A stretch of DNA of 64,000 bases from Paenibacillus amylolyticus (GTDB lineage Bacteria; Bacillota; Bacilli; Paenibacillales; Paenibacillaceae), in assembly GCF_029689945.1 (NCBI RefSeq), contig NZ_CP121451.1, positions 1,364,001 to 1,428,000 of the forward strand, written 5' to 3'. Each line of letters opens with the position of its first letter. The first letter of the stretch is position 1. Under the pieces are notes generated by a model, which was given only the letters and a program-made list of their open reading frames with translations, did not search any database and was not told the DNA's origin. The translations under genes and the position numbers were made by a program. This document shows, piece after piece, positions 1 through 8,082 of the stretch.

Positions 1-87
1 TATGCATGGGTCATCTTTGGCAATCTGCCGAAACCGAAACCACGTCTCGCCCCGCAACAGAACTCGGGCCAACTGGACGTTCGTTAA
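1..87 (+). CDS. C-terminal end of a cut-off gene
   Basis: An open frame runs in from the window edge and stops at TAA 85-87. The 28 visible residues begin YAWVIFGNLPKPKPRL, a hydrophobic stretch followed by a Pro/Lys-rich tail, as at the cytoplasmic end of a membrane protein. Too little is present to name the family. A weak hairpin with eight T residues follows at about 115-162, which fits the end of a transcript. Confidence 0.45.
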   Translation, partial: YAWVIFGNLPKPKPRLAPQQNSGQLDVR

Positions 88-114
88 GATGGTTTTCCAA
101 CACAGGAATAATAA

Positions 115-162
115 ACCGTTTCTTGGTCGACCTTAGGGGAGAGCAGGGAGCGGTTTTTTTTG
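115..162 (+). terminator. Possible intrinsic terminator
   Basis: An imperfect stem (ACCG... pairing with ...CGGT) is followed directly by a run of T. It lies after the truncated gene that ends at 87. The stem is weak, so this is a tentative call. Confidence 0.35.
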
Positions 163-273
163 CCTATACAGAAATGCATGATATGGGGAACGAATGTTTC
201 TTTTTCAGGGTAGAGGGGTAATCATAAGGCGGAACGATAATACATTATGGATAACAGGATTAAGGTGAATAAC

Positions 274-423
274 ATGACAACATGCGAAAAATGCGGGAGA
301 CCGATGCAGGATATATTGGAATATGTGGAACACATTCTTCACGAATGCAGTGAACAGACACAGGAGTACAACTCGAAAGATTATCAGGCCTATGGGCATG
401 AGGGTGTTCACGAGCAGATGTGA
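274..423 (+). CDS. Small Cys/His protein, 49 aa
   Basis: An ATG at 274 is preceded by AAGGTGA with five bases of spacing, and the frame ends at TGA 421-423. The product begins MTTCEKCGRPMQDILEY and contains a CxxC pair plus a later His and Cys, the spacing of a small zinc-binding knuckle. An in-frame ATG at 247 exists but has a worse ribosome site. It lies 44 bases upstream of the HNH gene and may be co-transcribed with it. I do not recognise a family; the zinc site is inference from the Cys/His pattern. Confidence 0.5.
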   Translation: MTTCEKCGRPMQDILEYVEHILHECSEQTQEYNSKDYQAYGHEGVHEQM

Positions 424-467
424 TACAATAGAAAGAAACCGGATTCATACGGAACCGAGGTGACAAC

Positions 468-2108
468 ATGGAGACGGGTCCAGCCCCTTTCCGGCAAGGA
501 AAGACGGAACAAGAAGCGCGACTGAGCAAAACATGCATGTATTGCGGACAACAGCGGCCAATATCTGAATTCCGGCGCAGAACCGGAAAGCGGGCAGGCC
601 CGGGAGCCAGACGGGGAGCCTGTCGAAGCTGCCGAAAGCTCGGTGGACAGGCTGCTCAGGATACTCGTTCCATTAAGCAAGCAGGCGAACCGAGGGAGAC
701 TCAACCGGAAAGCGTGGTGACACGCCCTGTTCCTGCCAAGCCCTCTGCAACTGCGAGATATGAGGCAGATCGTACCTCTGATGGGATGGGGCAGGGATCT
801 GCTACGGTGTCTGAGTCCGATAGAGGTCTCTTGTCTCAACCGTCAGTGAACTCGTCATCTTCGAATGATGATCAACATGCTGACGTGGTGACTTCTTCAC
901 CTTCTTCTTCAGGTATTCGGAAGAAGAGGAGAAGGCGGAGGAAGAGCAAGCGGATAGAGGGAATGAAAGGTAATGAGCAGAAAGAAACAAGTCTGGAGCA
1001 TGATGGCTTGACAGGTGAGGTTGTAACTGACCCTGCTGAGCCACAGCCAGGCGAGCGCTGGCGTGGCGAGGGACATTCGCAGGGCCATGCATCTGCGAAT
1101 GCAAGGGACACTGCACAGCGGGCTGGCGTGCGAGCAGCCGCTGCTGTGCAGGCCGCCGGACAGACTGCGGCGGCCCAAGCGCTGCTGCCTGCTGAGCCGC
1201 AAGGCCCGGCAGCAGCGCAAATGGCTGCGGATCAACCGACCGCAGCCAAACGCAAACGCAAGCGCCGCCGCAAGCGTGCTGGCGCGCTGGCGCCCGGCGC
1301 AGGGCAGGCCCGCAGCATCGCTGCTGAGGCCCATGCGCCGGCACTGGGCGACCGTGGCGATGCCACCACGGTCGCCGCACCTGCGGCGGCGGAGGCACAG
1401 CCTGACGCCACCAGGCGCGAGCCTGGGCAAGCGCCGGAGGCTGCTGCGGAGGCGGGGCCTCCTGCGCCCGTGCGCCAGCCTGGCTTGCCAGGGTCCAAGC
1501 CGCGCCAGGCGCGCAAGGAGCGTGCGCCCAAGGCGAACGGCGAAGATGCTGCCCGCGGTACATCCGGGCAGCGACCTGCGCATGCCAGCCGTAGTCACGG
1601 AGCTGGCACGGATGGCCGTCCCCGCCGCCAGACGCCGGCGGCTCCGGTAGCCATTGACCCGGAAGATCCGGCTTCGCTCCGGACCAACCGGCAAGGCATG
1701 GTGCGGATGCGTGGCAAGACGGACAAGGGCAGGCGTTGGCACCAGGAAGTGGATATGGAGCTTGCCGTCACGCTGGTGAAAGAAAAAGCCGCTGTAGTGG
1801 TTAATCGATATACGATTCGCCGACTGTTCAGCAATAAGGATTTCAAGCGGTATATTCTGACTCGGGATCACCACACCTGTTACTTCTGTGGATCGTATGG
1901 AGATACGATTGACCATCTGCTGCCGCGTGCCAAAGGTGGACACACCACCCCGCTCAACTGTGTCTGCGCCTGTAATCTGTGCAACCAGTCCAAAGCAGCG
2001 ATGGATGCTGATGAGTTTATGCGTTCCGGTATTCCCGAATGGAATGCTGCCCATCAGGCAGAATTGATTGAACTGGAAATGCAGGAAGCGCAGCTGGAAG
2101 AAGGATGA
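468..2108 (+). CDS. HNH endonuclease with N-terminal zinc finger and long disordered middle, 546 aa
   Basis: Three parts are visible. Residues about 23-55 hold two Cys pairs (C23/C26 and C52/C55), a likely zinc ribbon. Residues about 60-420 are low complexity, rich in Ala, Arg, Pro, Gln and Gly, with two strongly basic clusters (RKKRRRRRKSKR and AKRKRKRRRKR). The C-terminal about 100 residues carry an HNH domain: CYFCG, then TIDHLLPRAKGG, then NLCNQSK. HNH domains cut nucleic acid with a metal bound by the His/Asn residues. The ATG at 468 has GAGGTGA upstream. The DNA coding for the middle is far more GC-rich than its surroundings. Stand-alone HNH proteins of Bacilli are usually under 250 aa, so the middle is the oddity. 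The function of the whole protein is unknown. Confidence 0.8.
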   Translation: METGPAPFRQGKTEQEARLSKTCMYCGQQRPISEFRRRTGKRAGPGARRGACRSCRKLGGQAAQDTRSIKQAGEPRETQPESVVTRPVPAKPSATARYEADRTSDGMGQGSATVSESDRGLLSQPSVNSSSSNDDQHADVVTSSPSSSGIRKKRRRRRKSKRIEGMKGNEQKETSLEHDGLTGEVVTDPAEPQPGERWRGEGHSQGHASANARDTAQRAGVRAAAAVQAAGQTAAAQALLPAEPQGPAAAQMAADQPTAAKRKRKRRRKRAGALAPGAGQARSIAAEAHAPALGDRGDATTVAAPAAAEAQPDATRREPGQAPEAAAEAGPPAPVRQPGLPGSKPRQARKERAPKANGEDAARGTSGQRPAHASRSHGAGTDGRPRRQTPAAPVAIDPEDPASLRTNRQGMVRMRGKTDKGRRWHQEVDMELAVTLVKEKAAVVVNRYTIRRLFSNKDFKRYILTRDHHTCYFCGSYGDTIDHLLPRAKGGHTTPLNCVCACNLCNQSKAAMDADEFMRSGIPEWNAAHQAELIELEMQEAQLEEG

Positions 2109-2145
2109 TATATTCCCGAAGATAAAATCGGGTTTTAATATGAAG

Positions 2146-2183
2146 AGCACACCAAGACCACAAGAGGTCGAGGTGTGCTTTTT
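2146..2183 (+). terminator. Rho-independent terminator after the HNH gene
   Basis: AGCACACC at 2146 pairs with GGTGTGCT at 2172, with a second inner stem (GACC/GGTC), followed by TTTTT. A shorter hairpin (CCCGA/TCGGG then TTTT) sits just upstream at about 2115-2136. Confidence 0.85.
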
Positions 2184-2375
2184 GCATGTAATTTTTACTC
2201 AGGTGAGTCGGAAGACAGTCACTGTGCAATAATTTCTTCAAATTGACAACGGTGTTCATCGAAGATGTACGTTATACTGGGAGGAAGTAGACTAAACAGC
2301 TCCAACACTCGTCTGAATGATGGAGTTACATGTGGAATAAACAACATCAGATAGTAGACTGTATAGATTGGATGG

Positions 2376-3041
2376 ATGCGGATGACCCCGGCAGCACTGG
2401 ACATTATGTCCTATATTACGGAAGAAAATATTCGTTTCTGGCTGGAAAAGTTCCGCTCTCTGGGCCCGTTACCGGGAATTTTGCTTACGTTTATGAAATC
2501 ATTTGTGCCGCCACTGCCAACGCTGTTGATTGTAGGTGTGAACGGTGCGGTATACGGTCTGTGGGCAGGTTTTTTATATTCATGGATCGGCATGGTCCTC
2601 GGTTGCACCGTTACTTTTCTGATCGTACGGGAGATCGGGAAATCCGCTTTTGTGGAACGGTGGGCCCGCAAACCGCGTGTGCAACGCAGTATGGTCTGGA
2701 TTCGGAGGAATGCATTCAGTTATGTTTTTTTGCTAAGTATCTTCCCGGTAGGTCCGTTCGTCATTATTAATGTGGCAGCAGGTATCGCGCGAATGCGGTT
2801 AGTATCCTTCCTGCTGGCGGTGGGCTGTGGCAAAGCAATCATGATCTTCTCTGTTACGTATATCGGTTCCAATGTTGAACAATTTCTGGAGCATCCTGTA
2901 CGCTGGATAGGCGTATTGCTCTTCATAGCGGTATCCCTGTGGGCAAGCCGCAAACTGGAGCGACACTTTACCCGGTCATCGTCAGAACGCGAGAATCTAC
3001 AAGATCTGAATCAACCAGATGGAAAATCGATTTCCTCATAA
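2376..3041 (+). CDS. TVP38/TMEM64 (VTT/DedA-like) membrane protein, 221 aa
   Basis: The protein has a re-entrant-looking segment (FMKSFVPPLPTLLI), a Gly-rich segment (GVNGAVYGLWAGFLYSWIGMVLG) and further membrane spans near residues 120-150 and 170-190, the layout of the VTT (SNARE-associated) family. These proteins sit in the cytoplasmic membrane; several family members scramble or flip lipids, but the substrate of this one cannot be read from sequence. The Ser/Glu/Asp-rich tail is cytoplasmic. The start is uncertain because no good ribosome site precedes ATG 2376. It stands alone, facing the convergent cupin gene. Confidence 0.8.
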   Translation: MRMTPAALDIMSYITEENIRFWLEKFRSLGPLPGILLTFMKSFVPPLPTLLIVGVNGAVYGLWAGFLYSWIGMVLGCTVTFLIVREIGKSAFVERWARKPRVQRSMVWIRRNAFSYVFLLSIFPVGPFVIINVAAGIARMRLVSFLLAVGCGKAIMIFSVTYIGSNVEQFLEHPVRWIGVLLFIAVSLWASRKLERHFTRSSSERENLQDLNQPDGKSISS

Positions 3042-3256
3042 ATGTATGAACTATCAGTGTACAGATCATTGATCTCTAATAATAGTGACGATGGCACGTA
3101 AGACAATATATTTGCATGAATCACATAGATAGAAAACAAGCGACGAGATTACCAAGTTAGAAATAAGACGGAAGACATGAACGCTCTCATCCTCATACAG
3201 GAAGATGTCACGAAGTGTCTCCGATACCAGCATTTCAGACTTAAACTTAAAAACTT

Positions 3257-3310
3257 AAATAGACTGTTCCATCGGAAGTAACTCTTACCTTTCCGGGGAA
3301 CAGTCTATTT
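3257..3310. terminator. Bidirectional terminator between convergent genes
   Basis: AAATAGACTGTTCC (3257) and GGAACAGTCTATTT (3297) are perfect inverted repeats with a 26-base loop, with T/A-rich flanks on both sides. It separates the VTT gene from the convergent cupin gene. The rest of 3042-3256 shows nothing I can call. Confidence 0.75.
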
Positions 3311-3383
3311 GTTTCTTGTGAAGTGCTGAACCAGCTTCGTTTGTACATTGTCTAATACCACTCGTCTTTCGATCTTCATTTTG

Positions 3384-3902
3384 TTATGGTTTCTTCCCAT
3401 TCCAGATTTCCAGTAGCGGTCCGTGCTGCCCGTAAACCGGATCAGTATCCGGGATCGGAACCTCTCGGATTTCCTGAAGAGCTTTGGCTCGATCGCCTTC
3501 CTCACCTGTGCGTGTGTTGTAACTCATACCGCCCGGATAGGCACCGGCAATACGGAAGTCCGTGCTGGACTCCAGACGTTTATGACCTGTCCCGGCGGGA
3601 AGCACGACAACGTCGCCTGTTTGGAGATAAACTTTCTGACCATTTTCTCCGCCTAGAATCAGTTCCACGAATCCACTCACCACCGCAAGAGCCTCATGAG
3701 CGTTACTATGATAATGATGATAATTGAACACACCATTCAACCAGCTATTTCCCCATCCATGACGGTTCAGCAACGATTCTGCGTGAAGGGCCTCTTCCGG
3801 CCATACGTTTTTATACAAAAGTACAGGCAGGGTCGGATGATTGGGAATTGTACCGTTATCCTGGAGAAATAACGTCTCGATATTCTTTCTCGGTTCATTC
3901 AT
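3384..3902 (-). CDS. yjlB: Cupin-domain protein, YjlB-like, 172 aa
   Basis: A single cupin barrel is visible: motif 1 GVFNYHHYHSNAHEALAVVSG with metal-ligand His and Glu residues, and motif 2 GDVVVLPAGTGHKR with the last His. Length and the N-terminal NVWPEE region match Bacillus subtilis YjlB. The biochemical role of YjlB is not established. In B. subtilis yjlB, yjlC and ndh are neighbours; here yjlC-ndh lies 2 kb away, so the neighbourhood is partly kept. The gene is divergent from the epimerase and shares with it the palindromic site at 3962. Confidence 0.8.
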   Translation of the reverse strand: MNEPRKNIETLFLQDNGTIPNHPTLPVLLYKNVWPEEALHAESLLNRHGWGNSWLNGVFNYHHYHSNAHEALAVVSGFVELILGGENGQKVYLQTGDVVVLPAGTGHKRLESSTDFRIAGAYPGGMSYNTRTGEEGDRAKALQEIREVPIPDTDPVYGQHGPLLEIWNGKKP

Positions 3903-3961
3903 CTCATATCACCTCATTATAAATTACCCGATAACGTCAAGGACGAACAAAAAACAATTGT

Positions 3962-3986
3962 AAAATGATACAAAATGTATCATTTT
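3962..3986. promoter_or_regulatory. Perfect palindromic operator between divergent genes
   Basis: AAAATGATACA and its exact reverse complement TGTATCATTTT are separated by three A residues. The site lies between the cupin gene (start 3902) and the epimerase gene (start 4055), with a TATACT box just downstream at 3992. The form is that of a dimeric repressor site, and it could control both genes. No regulator gene is adjacent, so the binding protein is unknown. Confidence 0.6.
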
Positions 3987-4054
3987 AAGGTTATACTCAG
4001 TACATAAACTCTCTTCAATGCACTCGTTGTATAAATCGCAAGGGGGAATCGTGT

Positions 4055-5055
4055 GTGAACATTGTTATTACAGGGGCTTCTGGATTTGTCGGATTTAATC
4101 TGTCACAGTATTTGGCGCAAAAGGGGCATCGGATTACCCTTGTGGATCGGGATGATTATTGTAACAGGCTTGTTCACGTCTCTCCTCTACATGACATGCC
4201 GTTCATCTGTTGTGATCTTGCCTCAGACCGGATCCATCTGCCTGCGGGAACAGATTATATTATTCATCTGGCAGCCATGCCTCACGTGGATTATTCGTAT
4301 CATCAACCAGGCGAAGTCTTCCGCAATAATACCTTCAGTACACAGGCTATACTGCAGTATGCTACCGAACATGACATCCCTGTCTTGCTGGCATCATCTG
4401 TTGAAGTGTATGGCGGCGATTGGGGCAGAGTCTATCATGAATCAGATCCGTATGCGCCCGTCTCTCCTTATTCTGCATCCAAAGTCGCCTGTGAAATGCT
4501 TGCTCACTCCTACGCTCAATGTTACGAGCTGCCAGTCAAACTTTTTCGTTTGACCAACCTCTATGGTCCGTGGCAACTGCCAGACCGTATCATTCCTCGA
4601 AACTTCGGTCGGATGTTGGACGGACTGCCTCTGGATATTCAGGGATCAGCAGTACGTGATTTCTTGTATGTAGATGATGCCCTTCGGGCCATTGAACAGA
4701 TCATGCTGAAGGGCAAAGACGGACAGGTTTACAACATATCGACAGGGCTTGGAACAACCATGCAAGAGATTGGGGAGTTATTGCAACCCATGGATCGGTC
4801 CTTAGCTGCTGTAGAGATTCGGGAGCAAGAACCCACCCAGTCCAGAGGGTCCAGTCTGGTCGTGCATTCAGGTAGAATTCGGGGGAACTGGGATGGTTAC
4901 CTCAGATGACATTGGAAAAAGGATTGGAAAGAACCTTCCGTTGGTACCAGGAACATCCTGAATGGGTAAGACAGTTCAGCCGTGAATATCATAGAACAAG
5001 GGAAACGCGCAGTTTTATTATTGATATGGCAAGATACGCAGTTCCAGCTGTGTAA
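4055..5055 (+). CDS. NAD-dependent epimerase/dehydratase (extended SDR), one frameshift
   Basis: The N-terminus MNIVITGASGFVGF has the GxxGxxG NAD-binding motif at residues 7-13, and YSASK carries the catalytic Tyr-Lys pair, as in sugar-nucleotide epimerases/dehydratases. The GTG start at 4055 follows AGGGGGA. The first frame stops at 4909, but the family C-terminus (LEKGLERTFRWYQEHPEW) continues in another frame to TAA 5053-5055. One extra G in the GGGGG run at 4881-4885 joins the two and gives 333 aa, the usual size. Substrate is unknown. A strong terminator follows. Confidence 0.8.
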
Positions 5056-5062
5056 AATGTAC

Positions 5063-5113
5063 AAAAAAAGCCAGGGAAGGGTGTATGGAGTAACACCTTC
5101 CTTGGCTTTTTTG
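5063..5113 (+). terminator. Strong rho-independent terminator
   Basis: AAAAAGCCAGGGAAGGGTGT pairs almost fully with ACACCTTCCTTGGCTTTTTT. It follows the repaired stop of the epimerase gene at 5055 by eight bases, which supports that stop. Confidence 0.9.
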
Positions 5114-5219
5114 CGCCTCCGTCTCATCTTCAGTTTTCTTTCGAATACGGACGCAGGCTATTTTAGAACGATCTATTGCACGAAATTTTCGTGCTTTGTG
5201 ACTGTTGCGTCACAAGGAT

Positions 5220-5393
5220 CTAGTGATCTTTTTTAACGTCGGCAATTTTATCCTGTACAGCACCTTTGGCTTTGTCTTTTTTGCCCTCAGCCTGAAGGGA
5301 TCTGTTATTTGTTGCATTACCGATTTGATCCTTCACTTCGCCTTTAGCCTTATTGATACCTGCTTTGATTTTATCGCTAGTTGAATTACTCAT
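5220..5393 (-). CDS. csbD: CsbD-family stress protein, 57 aa
   Basis: The small hydrophilic product contains two copies of the family pattern: KIKAGINKAKGEVKDQIG and KKDKAKGAVQDKIADVKK. CsbD-like proteins are abundant under general stress (SigB regulon in B. subtilis); their molecular role is unclear. I chose ATG 5393 because AAGGAG lies ten bases away; the in-frame ATG at 5402 is only one base from it. The gene stands alone. Confidence 0.85.
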   Translation of the reverse strand: MSNSTSDKIKAGINKAKGEVKDQIGNATNNRSLQAEGKKDKAKGAVQDKIADVKKDH

Positions 5394-5752
5394 ATCGAAC
5401 ATCTCCTTCGTTGTCTGGTGTAGTCCTTATTAACCGGGATGCCCGTAATCTAAACGCAAGCCATGTAATCCAATTTTTGCAATCGCGTTGCAAGAGGTTC
5501 ATACTTGGAATTGAAAAGATGTCTCCATGATGGAATAAGGCGGAGCCCAACGCTGCATAATAACGACAGTGACCAATTTCGTTGCGCAAGATTCTTGGAT
5601 TTGGAAAACAATTCCTGTGATTTTTGATGAATAAACCCTTTCTCGTGTACATATCGTACATCTGGTTATATGTGATCTTGCCTTCATACCACATATGGTA
5701 GGTATACGGATTTTGGACAGAGGAATTGGCGGACTGATCCTGCTTGCACGGG

Positions 5753-5780
5753 TTGACAAAAAAATCGATTTTGTTACAAT
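5753..5780 (+). promoter_or_regulatory. SigA-type promoter for the yjlC-ndh operon
   Basis: TTGACA at 5753-5758 and TACAAT at 5775-5780 are separated by 16 bases. The next gene on this strand is yjlC at 6080, so the leader would be about 290 bases. Confidence 0.65.
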
Positions 5781-5788
5781 GTTCACAA
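5771..5788. promoter_or_regulatory. Rex-type redox operator candidate
   Basis: TTGTTACAATGTTCACAA matches the Rex consensus TTGTGAA-N4-TTCACAA except for two positions in the left arm. It overlaps the -10 box of the promoter above, as expected for a repressor site. In B. subtilis Rex represses the yjlC-ndh operon when NADH is low relative to NAD+, so both sequence and context agree. Binding itself is inference. Confidence 0.65.
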
Positions 5789-6079
5789 TATCTTCACAAG
5801 TGTAAAAAATTTCTTTTTCATGTTCATGTGTAAGAGGTGTAATATAAGGGTATAGAGTTCGGTTTCGGCCTGCTTGTCGTTTTGTGCGTCAACACATGTT
5901 GTCCGCAATAGATCCAAGATACAATGCATGATGTAAGAGTGGCCCTGAGCTACGCTTAACCTATTGTGTGAAATTTGGTACATTTAGTTGTATTCAATGT
6001 ATTTTGTGGTTCGGCTCTGCTTGACAGGCATCATGAAAGTCGCGGACTTCTATCCCAAAGTAAAGGAGGACTTTCTCTT

Positions 6080-6526
6080 ATGTCACAATCGCCTACTCAA
6101 CAAGAGGTGCCGGTTACAGAAGGTGCCGACGTTTCCCAACGCCAGTCCTTGGATGTACTGGATCAACTGATGAAGCCTGAGGTACAGGAGTCTTTAACCG
6201 TTCTGGTGGAGAACCTGCCTAAACTGGCTGAAATGGTAACTGCTATGACGAAAGCTTATGACTTTGCACAAAGTGTAGCAACAGACAAAGTTCTGATCAG
6301 CGACACAATGAGCGCAATGGGCGAGTTCGCTAAACCTGTTGTAGACAAAGCTAAAGGTGTAGCTTCTGCTGCCATCGAAGCCAATGACCGTGCGCAAACA
6401 GAGCAAACTTCAGTTGGCTTGTTCGCTATGCTGAAAATGCTTAAAGATCCAAACGTACAACAATCGCTTCGTTTTGCTCAATCTTTCTTGAGCATCCTGA
6501 ACGAGCGTCAACAACAGAAACGTTAA
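6080..6526 (+). CDS. yjlC: DUF1641 protein, YjlC-like, 148 aa
   Basis: The start ATG at 6080 has AAAGGAGGA ten bases upstream. The product is helical and acidic, with the DUF1641 stretch LDQLMKPEVQESLTVLVENLPKLAEM and a C-terminal repeat-like segment LKDPNVQQSLRFAQSFLSIL. In Bacillus this family is encoded just before the type II NADH dehydrogenase, as here with a 24-base gap. It is thought to be connected with that enzyme; its precise role is unknown. There is no signal peptide or membrane span. Confidence 0.85.
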   Translation: MSQSPTQQEVPVTEGADVSQRQSLDVLDQLMKPEVQESLTVLVENLPKLAEMVTAMTKAYDFAQSVATDKVLISDTMSAMGEFAKPVVDKAKGVASAAIEANDRAQTEQTSVGLFAMLKMLKDPNVQQSLRFAQSFLSILNERQQQKR

Positions 6527-6550
6527 GACTTAGAAGAACGGAGGATGGAT

Positions 6551-7732
6551 ATGTCGAAGCAAATTTTGATCTTGGGTGGAGGATACGGCGGTCTGTTGAC
6601 TGCATTGACTGCACGTCAATACTTGTCTCCGGAAGAAGCGACAATTACTGTCGTGAACCGTTACCCTACACACCAAATTATCACGGAACTGCACCGTCTT
6701 GCAGCAGGAAGCATTGCTGAGCAAGCAGTGGCTCTTCCGCTCGAAAAATTGCTGCGTGGCAAAGACGTGAACCTGAAAATCGATACGGTGGATACAATCA
6801 AGCCGGACGAGAAGAAAGTTCTGATGACCAGCGGCTCCACATACTCTTACGATGCACTCGTTGTTGCCCTGGGTAGCGAAACAGCTTACTTCGGAATTCC
6901 GGGACTGCAAGAGTACAGCTTCACGCTGAAATCGGTTAGTGATGCAAACCGCATTCGTGCACACGTTGATGCACGTCTGGATGCATACAAAAAATCCGGC
7001 AACAAAGCAGACGCAACGTTTGTTATTGGTGGCGGCGGCTTGACAGGTATTGAACTTGTCGGCGAATTCGTTGATCTTCTTCCAGCTGCATGTAAAGAGA
7101 AAGGTATCGATTTCAACGATATCTCCCTGTACACGGTTGAAGCAGGTCCTTCCATCTTGGCTGGTTTCCCGCCAGAGCTGGTTGATCGTGCGAAATCCAG
7201 TCTGGAGAAACGTGGCGTTAACTTCATCGTTGGCGTGGCGATTACCGAGATGAAAGAAAATGAAGTTATGCTGAAAGACGGCAGCTCCATCCCTACCAAT
7301 ACCCTCGTATGGACGGGTGGCGTTCAAGGTAACGCAGTTGTTGCTAACAGCGGAATTGAAGTGGATCGCGGCCGTGCGAAAGTTACGGAAGTTCTGCAAT
7401 CCACTTCTCACAAAGATGTGTTTGTTGCTGGTGACAGCGCAGTGGTCTTCCCTAGCGAAGGTGCTCGCCCTTACCCTCCAACAGCACAACTGGCTTGGCA
7501 AATGGGTGAAACCATTGGTCACAACCTGGGCGTAATGTTCAAAGGTGGCGCAATGGAATCCTTCACACCAGTATTCTCCGGTACGCTGGGAAGTCTGGGT
7601 CGTAAAGATGCTGTCGGCATGATCGGTGGCAACCAGACTCGTCTGAAAGGTCTGCCTGCAACCATGATGAAAGAAGCAAGTAACATCCGTTACCTGGCTC
7701 ATATCCACGGTTTGTTCGCACTGGCTTACTAA
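6551..7732 (+). CDS. ndh: Type II NADH dehydrogenase (NDH-2), 393 aa
   Basis: The N-terminal dinucleotide motif ILGGGYGG binds FAD, a second one at about residue 160 (VIGGGGLTGIELVGE) binds NADH, and FVAGDSA near residue 295 is the second FAD contact. NDH-2 is a single-subunit enzyme at the inner face of the membrane that passes electrons from NADH to menaquinone without pumping protons. The C-terminus carries amphipathic helices for membrane contact. ATG 6551 is chosen over ATG 6545 because GGAGG ends directly before 6545. It is the second gene of the yjlC operon under the Rex-like site. Confidence 0.9.
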   Translation: MSKQILILGGGYGGLLTALTARQYLSPEEATITVVNRYPTHQIITELHRLAAGSIAEQAVALPLEKLLRGKDVNLKIDTVDTIKPDEKKVLMTSGSTYSYDALVVALGSETAYFGIPGLQEYSFTLKSVSDANRIRAHVDARLDAYKKSGNKADATFVIGGGGLTGIELVGEFVDLLPAACKEKGIDFNDISLYTVEAGPSILAGFPPELVDRAKSSLEKRGVNFIVGVAITEMKENEVMLKDGSSIPTNTLVWTGGVQGNAVVANSGIEVDRGRAKVTEVLQSTSHKDVFVAGDSAVVFPSEGARPYPPTAQLAWQMGETIGHNLGVMFKGGAMESFTPVFSGTLGSLGRKDAVGMIGGNQTRLKGLPATMMKEASNIRYLAHIHGLFALAY

Positions 7733-7747
7733 TCTTCGTGCCATTTA

Positions 7748-7773
7748 AGGGCGCCCTTCTGGGCGTCCTTTTT
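7748..7773 (+). terminator. Terminator of the yjlC-ndh operon
   Basis: AGGGCGCCC and GGGCGTCCT pair around a TTCT loop, followed by TTTT. It lies 16 bases after the ndh stop. Confidence 0.8.
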
Positions 7774-7970
7774 CTGTTGTATCTGTTGTGATGGATGCAA
7801 CAAAGACCCTAGATATTCAGGTGTGCAAAGGGTGCGACAGAAGTGGGCGATGTGAGGTCGCGTATAAACTATATAGGGCACATGGCATATTAAGGGGACA
7901 ACAGAATGATACATTTCCCATAGATGTTCAGATGATGTACCGAAGATGTGCTTAACGGATATGAACCTGG

Positions 7971-7998
7971 AGCCGGCGCTTAGAAGCGTCGGCTTTCG
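7971..7998 (+). terminator. Second hairpin, possible terminator
   Basis: AGCCGGCGCT pairs with AGCGTCGGCT around a four-base loop, then TTCGTTT. It lies about 80 bases before the SDR gene. The interval 7774-7970 contains nothing else I can call. Confidence 0.5.
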
Positions 7999-8082
7999 TT
8001 TAAATGATAGGAAGAGCATCTGTATATATAAGGAACGGGTATTCGCAACAGCAGTCCGTTCAACTGAGAGGAGAAATGACGT

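Larger units (their letters stand above)
5386..5790 (-). other. Possible broken or frameshifted small coding region
   Basis: On the minus strand a frame reads CEHCNKIDFFVNPC, then YTYHMWYEGKITYNQMYDMYTRKG, ending at 5386 over the start of csbD. The Cys pattern and the Tyr/Met-rich stretch look protein-like. However, no ATG, GTG or TTG precedes the Cys motif before an in-frame stop, and the region shares space with the yjlC promoter at 5753-5788. It could be a gene damaged by the homopolymer errors seen elsewhere, or chance. I do not recognise a family. Confidence 0.2.

Noticed and set aside
1063..1650. Second plus-strand frame inside the HNH gene
   Set aside because: Arg/Pro-rich shadow of the disordered middle in another frame; no start signal.
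909..2150. Long minus-strand frame opposite the HNH gene
   Set aside because: It arises from the GC-rich, low-complexity coding sequence, which keeps several frames open. It has no ribosome site and no family resemblance.
6530..7744. 404-residue antisense frame across ndh
   Set aside because: The plus strand encodes a complete NADH dehydrogenase with all motifs; the antisense product is Cys/His/Phe-rich and unlike any protein.
7774..8082. Riboswitch or T-box upstream of the SDR gene
   Set aside because: Only a simple hairpin is visible; no conserved core motif of a known riboswitch class or T-box was found by eye.
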